Made by a program: the position numbers and the translations under genes
The notes under the pieces: model-generated
Seen by the model: only the letters and a program-made list of their open reading frames with translations
Database searches by the model: none
What the model was told of the DNA's origin: nothing
Part shown: positions 31,848 to 42,006 of the stretch, piece by piece
Layout: every line of letters begins with the position of its first letter
Numbering within the stretch: the stretch's first letter is position 1
From: Paramoeba atlantica
Lineage: Eukaryota > Discosea
Assembly (NCBI GenBank): GCA_977017575.1
Contig: CDRNVI010000012.1
Span: forward strand, 682,001-746,000
DNA length: 64,000 nt
Direction of reading: 5' to 3'

Positions 31848-32058
31848 TCCCCGCGTCACCCGTTCGCAAGCTGGGAGAGGACAGAAGTGTTGTGGGATTA
31901 TTTAATTTTGTTATGTTATGACCGGTCATACAGTATTCATATGAATTTTGAATGTGCATAGAATTGAACGTATCAAATATCAGATAGAAGAGGGGAATGA
32001 AGATATTGTTTTGCTTAGTGCTTTCTTTCTTTCTTATAATATTTATGATGCACAATTC
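31848..32058 (+). repeat. YR2 repeat B2
   Basis: 211-bp outer right repeat. CRE2 coding sequence (GGCGCATACATCGGT) follows at 32059 with no duplication. Confidence 0.9.
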
Positions 32059-33369
32059 GGCGCATACATCGGTGATCCAGATTGTATCAGTCAGAAACTT
32101 TGTGACATTCTACAGAAGCACCAATCAGCATTTCGTAGACTAAAAAAAATGGGGATCAACAATGTGTCCACTCTACTACTATCAAAGTGCGTAAACATCA
32201 GACACCGTTACCACATTCTGGTACATGATCCACAACAAACTCTGGATATGGCCTCTGATTTCGACGCAGAAGTAAATAAAACCCTCAAGGCTTGGCTAGG
32301 CAACCTCACGGACCGACAGATATCTTGGCTACGTCTACCGACGCGCAAGGGTGGACTGGGAGTCACCCCCATCGAACCACTACGTGAATCTTCGTACAGC
32401 GCTTCAAAATTTGCTGCTCTTGAGCATCGAAAACCCTCTTCAGCTCCGGCAACCCAAACGATGAATGCGCCAACTCCGGTTGATGGTGATTCTCGCGACC
32501 CCTACATCAATTTCGATGAGCAAGCTAGTGAAGCAAAATACCACAACAAGGTCCGTCAAGCCTTAATAGAGGAAAAAACACTTGCGCCCATCATCAAACT
32601 AGCGTCTCACAAGGGTCAATACGCTTGGCTCACATCCAAAGCTCGTCTAGTGCCTAGTTCAGCATTCAAATTATCGATTATGCCGAGATTCGCACTACAC
32701 CACCCACAAATCCCGGACGATGTTCAATGCCCTGGGTGCAAAAGTCTCCTTACGTCATCTACCATACTAAATCATATCCCTGGGTGCGCAAAATGTGCAG
32801 GAGTAAATGTGACAACCAAACACCACGCCTTAGTTCGGTACATCTATGAGCTTTGCTTGAAGAGTGGCCTCACCTGTGAAAAAGAACCTCGGCAATTTTC
32901 TTCATTTCAGTGCTCCGGATGCCAGAATAGTGTAACCGAGGAAAATCTCACAGAACACCAGCGCAGCTGTCGCGGCAGTGTCCGCAGATCTGGGCCCGAC
33001 CTTATGATCTACTGGGCAGACGGTCCGATGTATTATGACCTAACTGTAGTTCACGAGTTTTCAGCAGCTCACATAAACAAAACGCCTCAAAAAATGATGA
33101 ACGAAGTCATCACGAAGAAACGCGACCGTTACGTAACTTCTGGGATGATTGCGAATGATCGTTTCATGTGTATCCCTGTCCTTTCGGGTGGAGCGCTACA
33201 TAAGTATACAAAACGTCTATTAACAGCTTTAGCAGATCGTTGCCTTATTTCACGGCAACATATATTAGAAGACTTTGCCCTGTACCTCCAAGAACTGAAC
33301 GGGAACATAGTTCTGTCGCAGATGCAAAAATATTTAACTCCCGACAAGGAAGAACAATACACCATATAA
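32059..33369 (+). CDS. CRE2 thumb, zinc fingers and restriction-like endonuclease
   Basis: About 436 codons, open to the stop at 33367-33369: GAYIGDPD, FRRLKKMGINNVST, TRKGGLGVTPIEPLRE, then CPGCKSLLTS..HIPGCAKCAGVNVTTKHH, CSGCQNSV..HQRSC, endonuclease SGPDLMIYW..YYDLTVVHEFS, KRDRYV, CIPVLSGGALHK and LYLQELNG. It is the last third of the LINE that starts at 9186. Confidence 0.85.
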   Translation, partial: GAYIGDPDCISQKLCDILQKHQSAFRRLKKMGINNVSTLLLSKCVNIRHRYHILVHDPQQTLDMASDFDAEVNKTLKAWLGNLTDRQISWLRLPTRKGGLGVTPIEPLRESSYSASKFAALEHRKPSSAPATQTMNAPTPVDGDSRDPYINFDEQASEAKYHNKVRQALIEEKTLAPIIKLASHKGQYAWLTSKARLVPSSAFKLSIMPRFALHHPQIPDDVQCPGCKSLLTSSTILNHIPGCAKCAGVNVTTKHHALVRYIYELCLKSGLTCEKEPRQFSSFQCSGCQNSVTEENLTEHQRSCRGSVRRSGPDLMIYWADGPMYYDLTVVHEFSAAHINKTPQKMMNEVITKKRDRYVTSGMIANDRFMCIPVLSGGALHKYTKRLLTALADRCLISRQHILEDFALYLQELNGNIVLSQMQKYLTPDKEEQYTI

Positions 33370-33645
33370 GTTCAGACAGTGGACCAAAAGAGATGATCTC
33401 CCTCTCGTTTTTAATCAGACAGGAAAATGCATGTTTGTTCTGCTATTAAAGCTAGTTTGCAAAAAAAAAACGAGAACGAAAAACTATACGAAGCCACCAA
33501 TACTGTGGAAAACAGAGTGATGCGGAACAAAAAAAAAAGTGGTGGAAAGTTGTATTCTATTCTTTTGAATACTTTATATCCTTAATGTTATGTTATGTTA
33601 TGTGTTCAGGTTAATACAAAAAAAAAGTTTATAATAATACCAAAG
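33370..33645 (+). other. CRE2 3' UTR and A-rich junction sequence
   Basis: Non-coding. A10 runs at 33461-33470, about 33527-33536 and about 33618-33626 suggest one to three stacked retroposon tails. The segment between them is unrecognised. It ends in AATAATACCAAAG (33633-33645), the target duplication of RTE1. Confidence 0.55.
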
Positions 33646-33649
33646 TGAA

Positions 33650-33703
33650 AAGGTACAGAAACTGTATCTTTAACGATAAAGATACAGTTTCTGTACCTTG
33701 TTG
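33650..33703 (+). repeat. Inverted pair of spliced-leader copies
   Basis: A perfect 22-bp inverted repeat (33650-33671 and 33678-33699) around AACGAT, completed by GTTG. The right arm is the SL exon in plus sense; the left arm is its reverse complement. Confidence 0.9.
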
Positions 33704-33754
33704 AAATTTAGGGTGATTGATATAATGGCCCTTCGGGGCACATAATATTTATAT
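33704..33754 (+). repeat. Fragment of the YR1-type A repeat joined to the leader
   Basis: AAATTTAGGGTGATTGATAT and about 30 further bases match YR1 A from 11331 with one change. In YR1 the base before this point is the G of TTTAG, so the junction has the form of an AG trans-splice acceptor. Confidence 0.8.
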
Positions 33755-33822
33755 CTAAACATGAAGCAATCAAACACTCACGAAACTCAAATCTGACCAC
33801 AGCAAATAGATCACGAGCTAGT

Positions 33823-34839
33823 ATGCTGGCTGAGAGCCAAAAGAAAGAAGTCTCCCGAAAATGTAGAGCCGCCAGACGACAGTACCACGCCCGACAAGCA
33901 TCCCAGCTGGAGAGCGCAAGACAGCGATGTAATCACTTCGAAATATTTAAAACAGCCAATGAAATATGCGACACACAGATTTCCCGGCAGGATAATGCTC
34001 CGCTGGAAAATAAAAAGGGTCAATTAATAAATGAGGCACAAGGAAAAGCTGAAATTTTTGCGTCATATTTCGAAGAGTTATATAGCGTAAAGAAACCTAA
34101 ACTAAACTTGGAACAAGTACAAGAAGACCTTGCAAGCATAAAACACCCGAATATTGGCGAATGCGTTCTGAAAACTGAACTGATAGACAATGAGATGCCG
34201 CCCACAGACAGTGAAATAACAGCCGCTATAAGGGACCTTAAGACGAGGAAATCAGCAGGAGCAGACAAAGTGACTCCTGAGCATTTCAAATGCATAGGAA
34301 TAAACACAGTGAACTGGTTTTCTGAAATTGTACGCATGTGCTGGAATAACTCACAGGTACCCTCTGACTGGCTGCAATCAGATCTTTACCCGATCTTTAA
34401 AAATGCTGCCCAATCAAAGCAAGGAAACGAGCGCACAAAGGTAAATTCGTATAGGGGCATCTCGTTAAATAGCGTGGCATCGAAAATTTTTGCCAACGTG
34501 CTTTTGAACAGAGCAAATCCCTGCATAGAACGACGTCTGCACGATTTACAGAACGGCTTCCGGAAAAACAGAGGAACTGACGACGCTATATTCATACTAC
34601 GGCGGGTAACAGAAGAACTAAAAAGAAATCGGACACCACTCTATATTGCGTATATAGACATTATGAAAGCATATGATAGTCTACCGCGAGAAGTCGTATG
34701 GGAAGTATGTGAAAAGTTCAATATTCGGGGTAAACTTCTTATGGCCATCAAAGCACTGTATAGAGGAACAAATTCGTGTATTCGATTAGGGGGGGACACC
34801 AGGAGCCGCCGATTTAAAATTCTAAATGGGCTTAAATGA
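33823..34839 (+). pseudogene. RTE1 RT, first part
   Basis: About 330 codons: a linker (SRKCRAARRQYHARQ) typical between endonuclease and RT, then KSAGADKVTPEHFKCIG, VNSYRGISLNSVASKIFA, LQNGFRKNRGTDDAIF and YIDIMKAYDSL (first catalytic Asp). The endonuclease is missing through 5' truncation. The frame closes at a small tandem duplication (TTCTAAATGGGCTTAA twice, 34817-34862). Confidence 0.85.
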
Positions 34840-35908
34840 GATTTAAATTCTAAATGGGCTTAAGCAAGGATGTCCGTTAAGCTGTGTACTGTTTAATGCA
34901 GTTCTGGACTGCGTCATAAGGAGAGCTCAACAAATTAAGAGCATAGGAGTAGAAATGAACTGGCGACTACCAAACGGACGTTCCCACCGCGGTGAAAAGG
35001 TACGTGGTCTGGATAAGATAGAATCGATTGCATACGCAGATGACATTGTTCTAATGTCAGACGAAAAGCACTTACTACAAAGCAGTCTGCAGACGCACTC
35101 AGACGTTATGGCTTCATGGGGGTTAACTATCAATACGGACAAGACAAAGACTCAAGTCATTCAGCCGCAAAACACAAGCGAATATATTACATTAAGTTTG
35201 TACGTAGATAACAAACCAATTCAACATTTCCGATACTTGGGTACCATAATCAGTGAGGACACGAGCCTCGACAGAGAGTTATCTAATAGAATACGATCCG
35301 CCAACATAGCTCTAAGGAATATGTCTATGTTTTGGCGAAACTTCGATATCTCGAACAGGACAAAGGCAATCTTTCTGGATGCCTGCATCTTGACAAGATT
35401 ACTATACGGAAGTGCCTCATGGGCACTTACAACTCAACAACACGACAAGCTCAATTTAGTTTACATGGGAATGGTAAGATTTGCAATGGGAATACCTACC
35501 GCAAAAGCACTAAGGAACCCACAAGGACATGCACAAGCGCAAGGCTACTCGATAAAACGTACATCGCACAAGTACACACTTCGAAGATCCGAATTATGTC
35601 CATTAAGAGTAAAAATCGACACTCGCATTATGGAATTTGCTGGGCATATAGCAAGGATGCAAAACGACAGGACTCCCAACAAAATACTTTTTGGAAAATA
35701 CGCAGCCTCATCAACCGCCCTCTCCCGTCCACCTGTATTTGAAAGAACCGTCATCTCTGCGGTTGAGAGAACAAACATGCCATCGAACATTACATGGAAA
35801 AGTATGGCCCAAGATAGAACACAATGGTCCAGGTACATCACACAATACAATTCGAAGCACAAGCCTATTACGAAACAAAAGAATAAGCGTCAAAAATTAA
35901 TGAATTGA
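34840..35908 (+). pseudogene. RTE1 RT, second part and C-terminus
   Basis: In a different frame after the duplication: QGCPLSCVLFNAVLD, IAYADDIVLMSDE (catalytic YADD), LTINTDKTKT, RYLGTIISED, then a C-terminal domain ending EFAGHIARMQNDRTPN. About 350 residues. This is the usual end of an RTE-type protein, so the 3' end is complete. Confidence 0.85.
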
Positions 35909-36377
35909 CAAAGCGTTAAATCTGAAACTCCACCGCCCGGCGTCAATAAAGAAAGGCGCTAAAGAACTAGGGCGTCGGGAGTTTTGCGGAAACACACTAT
36001 CTGGCACCACCAAAACGAGGTGCTAAGAAACTAGGGTAGTATGTCTTTCCCGTGGATGGGGTTACCCGGCGTCAGCAAAACAAGATGCCAAATAATTAGG
36101 GTAAACGCCCAGACACACCAAACTGGAACCAGCTGCTGCGGCTTTACGCTTGCGCGAGAGCTGGTATGGCCATGGGGCGCTGCAAGCATCTTTACAGAAT
36201 TGCCAGCAGTGTAGGGGTACTTGCGCACCCCGCCTCCCAAGCAAAAATGGAACCAACTTCCTACACCGAGCTACACGCTCTGCAGTTAGTTGGTGTGAGG
36301 CACCTCAGCTCTCTCTGAGGAGGTAACATCTCTTTATTGGGATATATGCCTTTACCATCATCATCATCATCATCATC
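35909..36377 (+). other. RTE1 3' UTR with (CAT)n tail
   Basis: Contains three imperfect repeats of a GGCGTC..AAA..GGTGCTAA..AACTAGGGT theme (35938-36110). It ends in seven to eight CAT units at 36355-36377 rather than poly(A). Confidence 0.75.
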
Positions 36378-36420
36378 AATAATACCAAAGATTTCTAATA
36401 GACCGAAACTAAAAACCTGT

Positions 36421-39296
36421 TCAGAGGCCCAGTTCCTGAGATGTCTCCTGCGTTAGATAATTTTTCAGCTGGGAAAATACCACTGATCCGTTCAACTCTT
36501 GAAGGTGCAACGAAAATTCGTTCAAAGTTTTCCCTCTTTCAAGCCCACAGCAGTCCGCTAGCGTATGCAGAAGGGTCTTGAGCCCTTGATGCATGGCGCC
36601 GCCGGAGAGGACTGGGATGCATTTAAAACGTTCCTGCGGAATCATCCCCGATGCGACGTACGTATTATGTTTCCGTGCGATCGCATCCCTCATTAGGGCC
36701 CCACTCCCTCGCCGCAAGTTCGACGGCGCCAATTCATGGATTACAGTGAGGTCGTAGAAGACTTCACCGGACGCCCAATATATGACTATATCAGGTCCGG
36801 ACCGGTGAAGACTAGCATTTCGGCAGATCTGTTGGTGCTCACGTTTGCGCCAATGCGGGAACGACTCCCCGCAAGTGGAGCATTTGTAGGTCGTAAATTG
36901 TCGTGGCTCCCGCTCGCATGGTACCCCAGCCTTCATGCACAGATCGTAAATTCTACGCACCAGCGCATCATGTTTCGTCGTGGCATTGTTTCCAGAGCAC
37001 TGAACACATCCCGCTATGTGCGAGAGGGCTGACGAAGACTCAAGAATGACTCGACACCCCGGGCATTGTAAGTTTCCTGGAAGCCGCGGGTGACTGAGAC
37101 CAAGACGAGGTATAAGTGCCAAGGTGTAAAATTTGGAAGATACTAGTTTTGCGTTCGACTGTATCCACGATGAATTCCCTTTCTCGCTTGCGGCGCGCAG
37201 TAACGACGCGACATTCGGGTCTTTCGACAGCGATTCCTTAATTGATTTGTTAAGCTGTGCTTCGGTGACGAATTCGTCGTTAGGGGGGCGGATTGAATCT
37301 TCATTTCCTACCGGCGATGGGGATGTAAGGCCTGTCGCTCGAACTGAAAGTGAATTTAGTCGTTCAAAAGCGTTGTGCCTCGACGCCTCATACGCCGATT
37401 TTCGTAGAAGATCCGTGGGCGTCAGCCCTAAACCTCCACTCTTTACCGGAAGTCGTGCCCACGCGATCTGTTTCGGATTCATTTCTCCGAACCAGGTGGT
37501 CAGAACTTCTTGCACCTCTTTGTCGAAGGATTTCGCCATCTCAAAGGTTTCCTCTGGCCGATGGACTCGTATGTGGTACCTGTGTCTCACATTAACGCAT
37601 CGCGACAAGAGGAGCATCGAAATGTTATTCGCACCCATGGTTTTCAGCCGCCGGAAAAATGCCCGGTGTTTTTCAAGCTTGTTGAGAAGTAATTCGCTGA
37701 CTCTGGTTGATCCCCCTAAATAGGCTCCTAGAACTTTGACGGCTTTTTCGGCTATCTGAACACCTTCGTTGACTAGTTTCTCGGGTAGTTTGACGTTGTT
37801 TAATCCATCAAACCAAACACATTTTTGCGGCGCAAGTCGGATCGATTTACTTTCCAGGAGCTCCTTGAGACGGACGTATGCAGAGGCGATGAGATCCACA
37901 TCGTGTGAGGAGATGTTGATGTCATCGACATAAGCGTATATGTTAAGCGATGGGAATTCCTGCGCGATCGTCTCAAGAATCGGTTGAAGAAATGTACAGA
38001 AATACAACGTTGATAACGGCGACCCCTGACGCACTCCAGCCGAACTCTCGACTTTGGAGAATAATTCCCCGTTTTTGCCATAGAAGAGGAGCTCTGATGG
38101 TTCCCCATATTCAGCAACAAAAAGTCGCTGAAAGGGTCGAAGTGCGCTAAACGCGAAAATCGCTTTCGCAATGTCATCGCGTGAAGGGCTGTTAAAGGCG
38201 TTTTTCATGTCCAGAGAGAGAATGGCGTGTCCTTCCATGTACCGACGATTGAGCTCGTGCACGATAGTTTCACAGCCCGCTTGGCTCATAACCCCGTGTT
38301 GCATCGGAAGAAACAGCTTCGCGAATTTGTGTTCATGTCGAAGTATTAGGACCAGCCCCGCCAACTTCAACAGAACCTCCCCCATCGCCACAGGCCTAAC
38401 GGATTTTGATGTCTTGGGAAGTGCCACGAGACGCGCTCTCCTCAATCTACGCATGACTTCTTTGGACAGCATCCCGTTGACAAGATCACAGATCATATGA
38501 CACAGACTGGAACAACAGATCTCATCATCCAATAACAACCGAACAATGGCTTCCGTTGTACCCGAAGGTCCGGGAGCCGATCCCTTTGCTAGTCTTTTCC
38601 CTGCATCACGTAGCTCTTGCGGTGGGAGGCACGCAAACTTCGGGGCGTCTGTCGGAAGCGCGAATGAAATAGGCAACGAGGGATGCAATTTTCGCAATTG
38701 GTCCAATTTTCCTTCATCCGTCATCGTTGTAATTGCAGTTTCCTGATCTAATACTCGCGTTCCCTTCTTCGTTGCTCCTTCCAAGAGCAGTCTCGTTGCT
38801 TTCTTTATAGCCCGCAAATCACTCGCCTTTTGCTCCGCTTCACTGTTCAGAGTTGTCGTCTCCTGAATTTCAACTGGACGGCGACGACGCTTCTTTCCAA
38901 TGATGTGGCGCACTGTGGCTAAAGAGTGTTTCATTGCCGACAGAGTTCTGTTCCAAATTTGATTCCGTTGCTCGTACGAGGAACTCGCGTAGTCCCTCAT
39001 GATATCCCGATAGATCGCGACAACACAAGGTACAAACTCGGAACTAACGGACCGTAAGGTGGGCATTGGGTCGAGGTCCAAATCAGCTTCGGTGTGATCA
39101 AGATCATGTCTGTCTTTGTCTTCTGTGGAATTCGTTTCCCCCGCGTTTCTCCTTGGCTCATCAAGCCAGCGTATCGAATGTTTATCGAATGAATTCGCAC
39201 GTTGGGATTCGGCGGAATAAACCCCTCAAATTTGGTTCCAGATTTGTGCCCTTCCACGCCTTCATATGATATGGCTATTCTACCGGCTCCCGCCCG
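36421..39296 (-). pseudogene. CRE5: CRE-like LINE, RT to endonuclease
   Basis: Long open minus-strand region of about 886 codons (39081 to 36421), preceded by a short frame-shifted stretch to 39296 (GHKSGTKFEGFIPPNPNVRI). The RT has RPVAMGEVLLKLAG, DMKNAFNSPSRDD, GVRQGSPLSTLYF, AYVDDINISS and KCVWFDG. CPGCRVILES..GCVQCSGNNATTKHD, CSTCGESF and SGPDIVIYW..YDLTVIHELAP follow. Both catalytic centres look intact. The N-terminal part lies at 39540-39879 beyond an insert. Confidence 0.85.
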
Positions 39297-39535
39297 TTAT
39301 TTCATCATCATAAAGAGAAAAAGAAAAAGAAAAAGAAAATCTTAATGGATAGTTCTTGGATAGTTGGGTTGCTGTTCGTCTGTTGTAGGTGTAGATTTCT
39401 CTTCGTAAATTGAGAGAAGGGGGGAAGGTGAACAAAAAAAAAAAAGAAAAAAAAAAAAAAACTGGACAACTGGGACCCCACAGAAGCTGAGGGATTTTCC
39501 AGCTCAGCACATGACATAAATGACAAAAAAAAAAA
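39297..39535 (+). mobile_element. Short retroposed insert made of LINE 3' ends
   Basis: 239 bp flanked by CCCG (39293-39296, 39536-39539), with two A-rich stretches (39432-39461 and 39523-39535). The first part contains the hairpin TTCTCTTCGTAAATTGAGAG followed by AAGGGGGGAAGGTGAAC, which recurs in CRE14's 3' UTR. The second, short part is unrecognised. Confidence 0.65.
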
Positions 39536-39539
39536 CCCG

Positions 39540-39879
39540 TTTCTTGACTGATTTCACCGCACCCCTCGATATATTTAATTGTGTGGAATCGCTAAAACAC
39601 CACGCCACCAGGCAACCATCACCGCGCTTCGACATTTTTGATTGATCCCAAACGAGGTCTGGTGCCATAGGGAAATGTCGAGCCGAATCTATCGTTCCTT
39701 TCCACGTCTCTATTATTCTCGCTTCTTCAGCTAATCCGGCCGGGGGTGCTTCAACTGCGGTTTCAATGGTCGTGTTTGTTTGTTCACTGTCTTCGACCTC
39801 CGATTCCCCAGCAGCATTGAAAACCGGAATCACATTATGGCTGATGCTCCCTCCAGCGCGTGTCGGGATTTCGTCGGGC
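39540..39879 (-). pseudogene. CRE5 N-terminal fragment
   Basis: About 98 codons (ARHFPMAPDLVWDQSKMSK, LNISRGAVKSVKKR) aligning to the conserved pre-RT block of other CRE copies. Cut at its 5' side by an 18-bp array at 39880. Confidence 0.75.
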
Positions 39880-39994
39880 TTTGTTAAGACCCTTTCTTTT
39901 GTTAAGACCCTTTCTTTTGTTAAGACCTTTCTTTTTATGAGAACCTTTCTTTTTATGAGAACCTTTCTTTTTATGAGAACCTTTCTTTTTATGA
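39880..39994 (+). repeat. 18-bp minisatellite array, about 6 copies, two variants
   Basis: TTAAGACCCTTTCTTTTG units followed by a variant CCTTTCTTTTTATGAGAA. It abuts the broken 5' end of CRE5. Confidence 0.9.
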
Positions 39995-40158
39995 TTCGTT
40001 CCTTTAGATATTATGAAAGTATCGCACATATGTCCCGTATCCCAAAATATCACGAATGTTCACGTATCGCATAAAGTTCCCGTATCCCAAAAAACACTTA
40101 CCATACGCCGTATCATACACCCCGATTTGTGAGGATTCTGCAGCTATTCCTTGCCTTC
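39995..40158 (-). other. 3' UTR of CRE6 fragment with short internal repeats
   Basis: Minus-strand sense 3' UTR. The motif TTTTGGGATACGGGA recurs, along with GCGATAC variants, at about 40030-40110. No tail is seen. Confidence 0.5.
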
Positions 40159-40471
40159 CTAGAAAGCCATTTCATCGTCTTCCAACGGTAGGAAAAATTG
40201 TCTGAGCTGACCGATAATGACTGATCCGTGGAGTTCTTGCAAACGAAGCACGAAATCTTGAATGGCTCTCTCCCGTTCGAGCCCACACGCATCGGCCAGT
40301 GTATGCAGAAGGATTTTCGTGTTCCCGTGCAAAGCGCCTCCCGATAGCATAGGTATACATCGAAATTGGTGGCTTGGTATTTGCTTGGAAAGAACGTAGG
40401 TATTATGCTTTCGTCGTATAACTTCGCGCATTAGCTGTGCACCGGATCTGGATACGTTAGACGGGGAGAGC
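40159..40471 (-). pseudogene. CRE6: C-terminal CRE-like LINE fragment
   Basis: Last 104 codons of a CRE protein: SPSNVSRSGAQLMREVIRRK, the KHNTYV endonuclease residue, CIPMLSGGALHGNT, LADACGLE and LRLQELHG. The 5' side stops at an 18-bp-type monomer (40472-40500), so the rest is missing. Confidence 0.85.
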
Positions 40472-40567
40472 TAGACCCTTTCTTAAGACTCTTTCTTTTG
40501 TATGATTTCAATTTTTTGCGCATATTCGCTGGCCTGTTGTTCATTCAAAAACAAAGGTCTTAACAAA
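40472..40567 (+). other. Junction sequence with degenerate 18-bp monomers
   Basis: TAGACCCTTTCTTAAGACTC at the left and AAAGGTCTTAACAAAAG at the right are 18-bp-unit remnants; about 40 unrecognised bases lie between. Confidence 0.6.
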
Positions 40568-41880
40568 AGCCCGTGGAGCGCATACATTATATACGCGCCG
40601 ATTACTATCAAATGTTCACATTCTAATAAACTAATATCCCTTTCTTTTCTTAAGAAGTATTTGAGATGACAAGCTTAAAAACTTGTCTCAGTGTATTGGT
40701 CGTGAGCTAGAAACTGGCGGAGTTGAGCGTGGAGGATACTTCCTGCCTGTTCCTGGTGGAGTAGCGTAAATGTTTCCATTACGCTGTGTCTCTCTAGCCC
40801 GCAACGGTCCGCAATAGCCCACAGGAGATTCCGAGTGGCGTTGTGCATGGAACCGCAGGACAGAACAGGGATACATTCAAAGCATTCCTTGTTTATCATG
40901 CCACTGTCAACATAGCGTACACGCTTGCGCTTTATCGCTTCGTAATTCCTCTCCGGGTATGCTCTCTGCTATTTTATCTCCACATTTGTAAGAAGAAAGA
41001 CGTAAAGTTTCTATGCTATATGAATTGAGTAAATGCTACTACATATTCGTTCTTTGATGAAAGGTATGTTGTTTACGCTAACTTTGAAGAGAAAATTTTT
41101 TATTGCTTGAAATCTAGTTGACTTACGAGTGGGTGTTCGCCGGCACCCACCCGCGAACAAAACTACCCACCTAGAAGGAAAAAGAATAGAAAAATATTCT
41201 GTAAAAAAATAATATGCTATTTTGTAATTCGTCACTACGAAGGTAATAAAGACAACATACTAAACAAATTTTTAACCACTCCGATGAATTACTTTCGTAA
41301 ACTTTCATTCATGAGGAATGTCGTATTGTGTTTGATATTCGAGGGAGCCAGTTCGTGAACTACTGTGAGGTCGTAGTATTTCTCTCCTGAAGCCCATTGA
41401 ATTGCGAGGTCGGGGCCCGTGCGACGCAGAGTACTTCCAACACATGTCCTGGTATGTTCCGTTTTGTTTTCAGGGTGGATCGTGGCTGCGCACGCAGAGC
41501 ACTCATAGTAACTGAACTGACGAGGTTCACGTTCACACGGCAAGCCAGCTCGGAGGCATAGCTCGTAAAGGTAGCGAACAAGGGCATGATGCTTCGTAGT
41601 TACATTGTGTCCTGCACATTTGACGCATCCAGGTATGTGGGTTAGCGCTTCCGAGGAGCTTAGGAGCTTTTTGCATCCCGGGCATAGCAACGAGTTTGGC
41701 AGTTGTGGGTGGCTTATTTTTAGTCGTGACATGATGTTTAGCGTGTAGATGTGCGAAGGAATGATTTTGCGATTCCCGATAAGCCATTCATAGCTCCCTT
41801 TCTTGCTGCAAGCTTTAATCGTCGGAGCCCACTCCTTGTTTTTGAGAAGATTTGTCTGGATTTCTGTGGCTCTTTTGGTC
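40568..41880 (-). pseudogene. CRE7: C-terminal half of a CRE-like LINE, split by a solo YR repeat
   Basis: Minus-strand coding from about 41865 (NKEWAPTIKACSKKGSYEWL) through CPGCKKLLSS..GCVKCAGHNVTTKHH, CSACAATI, and the endonuclease core TGPDLAIQW..YYDLTVVHELAP to NESL at 41307. It then runs from 40941 (AIKRKRVRYV) to the stop at 40675, ending CIPVLSCGSMHNAT and LLHQEQAG. The 3' UTR at 40568-40674 shares GCGCTCCACGGGC with CRE14 but runs into an 18-bp monomer instead of poly(A). The 5' part is missing from about 41880. Confidence 0.8.
40942..41306 (-). repeat. Solo split-repeat of a YR retrotransposon (diverged)
   Basis: About 365 bp non-coding insert in CRE7, beginning TAATTCCTCTCCGGG, with a GGGTGTTCGCCGGCACCCAC segment and ending CGTAAACTTTC like the YR3 terminus. 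CRE7 codons continue in phase on either side. Confidence 0.7.
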
Positions 41881-41889
41881 TCCTATATT

Positions 41890-41963
41890 CAGCCTATGCA
41901 GTCGTCTCTCAATTGCGCCAATATATAGAAACCGAGAAATGGGTAGGAGGACTCCGTCTTTAA
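41890..41963 (+). pseudogene. CRE8: extreme 3' end of a CRE13-type LINE
   Basis: Encodes AYAVVSQLRQYIETEKWVGG and a stop, matching the CRE13 C-terminus (AYTIVSQLRNHIKGEKWLGG). It lies head-to-head with CRE7. Confidence 0.8.
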
Positions 41964-42006
41964 ACACTCCTCTGAATATTACATTTTCGCTGCTTTTAAC
42001 ATTTCG

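Larger units (their letters stand above)
16177..32058 (+). mobile_element. YR2: VIPER/Ngaro-like YR retrotransposon, interrupted by two LINEs
   Basis: Terminal structure A1 (16177-16403), B1 (31386-31596), A2 (31597-31823), B2 (31848-32058). Parts in order: a gag-like region with the start of a zinc knuckle (from 16439), a tyrosine recombinase (23566-24564, GTHSAKRGAIT and LLRYN), an overlapping RT frame to 25387, and RT end plus RNase H (30384-31197, LCTDASSKGWGAVL, NRAEARAVRLAF, LYVDNTSC, NPADPYSR). CRE3 and CRE4 are inserted in it, each flanked by a 9-bp duplication. It is broken, chiefly by those two insertions. Repeat pairs look nearly identical. CRE2 resumes cleanly at 32059. Confidence 0.85.
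9128..33470 (+). mobile_element. CRE2: CRE/SLACS-like LINE split by two YR retrotransposons
   Basis: A single LINE whose parts lie at 9128-11313, 15436-16176 and 32059-33470. Each break is filled by a YR element with its own terminal repeats (YR1, YR2), and the LINE coding order continues across both: linker, RT start, then RT core, then thumb to endonuclease. It opens with an SL exon and ends with A-rich sequence at about 33461-33470. It is one of the oldest insertions in its nest, since everything inside it came later. Confidence 0.85.
33646..36377 (+). mobile_element. RTE1: 5'-truncated RTE-like LINE with SL palindrome at its 5' end
   Basis: Flanked by a 13-bp duplication AATAATACCAAAG (33633-33645, 36378-36390). 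Order: an SL fold-back (33650-33703), 51 bp matching the YR1 A repeat (33704-33754), LINE sequence without its endonuclease, a 470-bp 3' UTR, and a (CAT)n tail. The RT matches the RTE-type group (GADKVTPEH, NGFRKNRGTDDAI, YADDIVLMSD, and a C-terminal EFAGHIARM block). Because duplications enclose everything, the SL and YR pieces arrived in the same event. Confidence 0.85.

Noticed and set aside
33650-33703. A genuine SL RNA gene
   Set aside because: No leader copy in the window is followed by a GT donor and SL intron; all are followed by element 5' sequence.
37133-37723. Plus-strand ORFs across CRE5, CRE9, CRE12, CRE13 and RLE1
   Set aside because: They mirror conserved minus-strand LINE domains and have no motifs of their own.
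39297-39535. tRNA-derived SINE in CRE5
   Set aside because: No A/B box or tRNA-like fold could be seen, and part of it matches a CRE 3' UTR instead.
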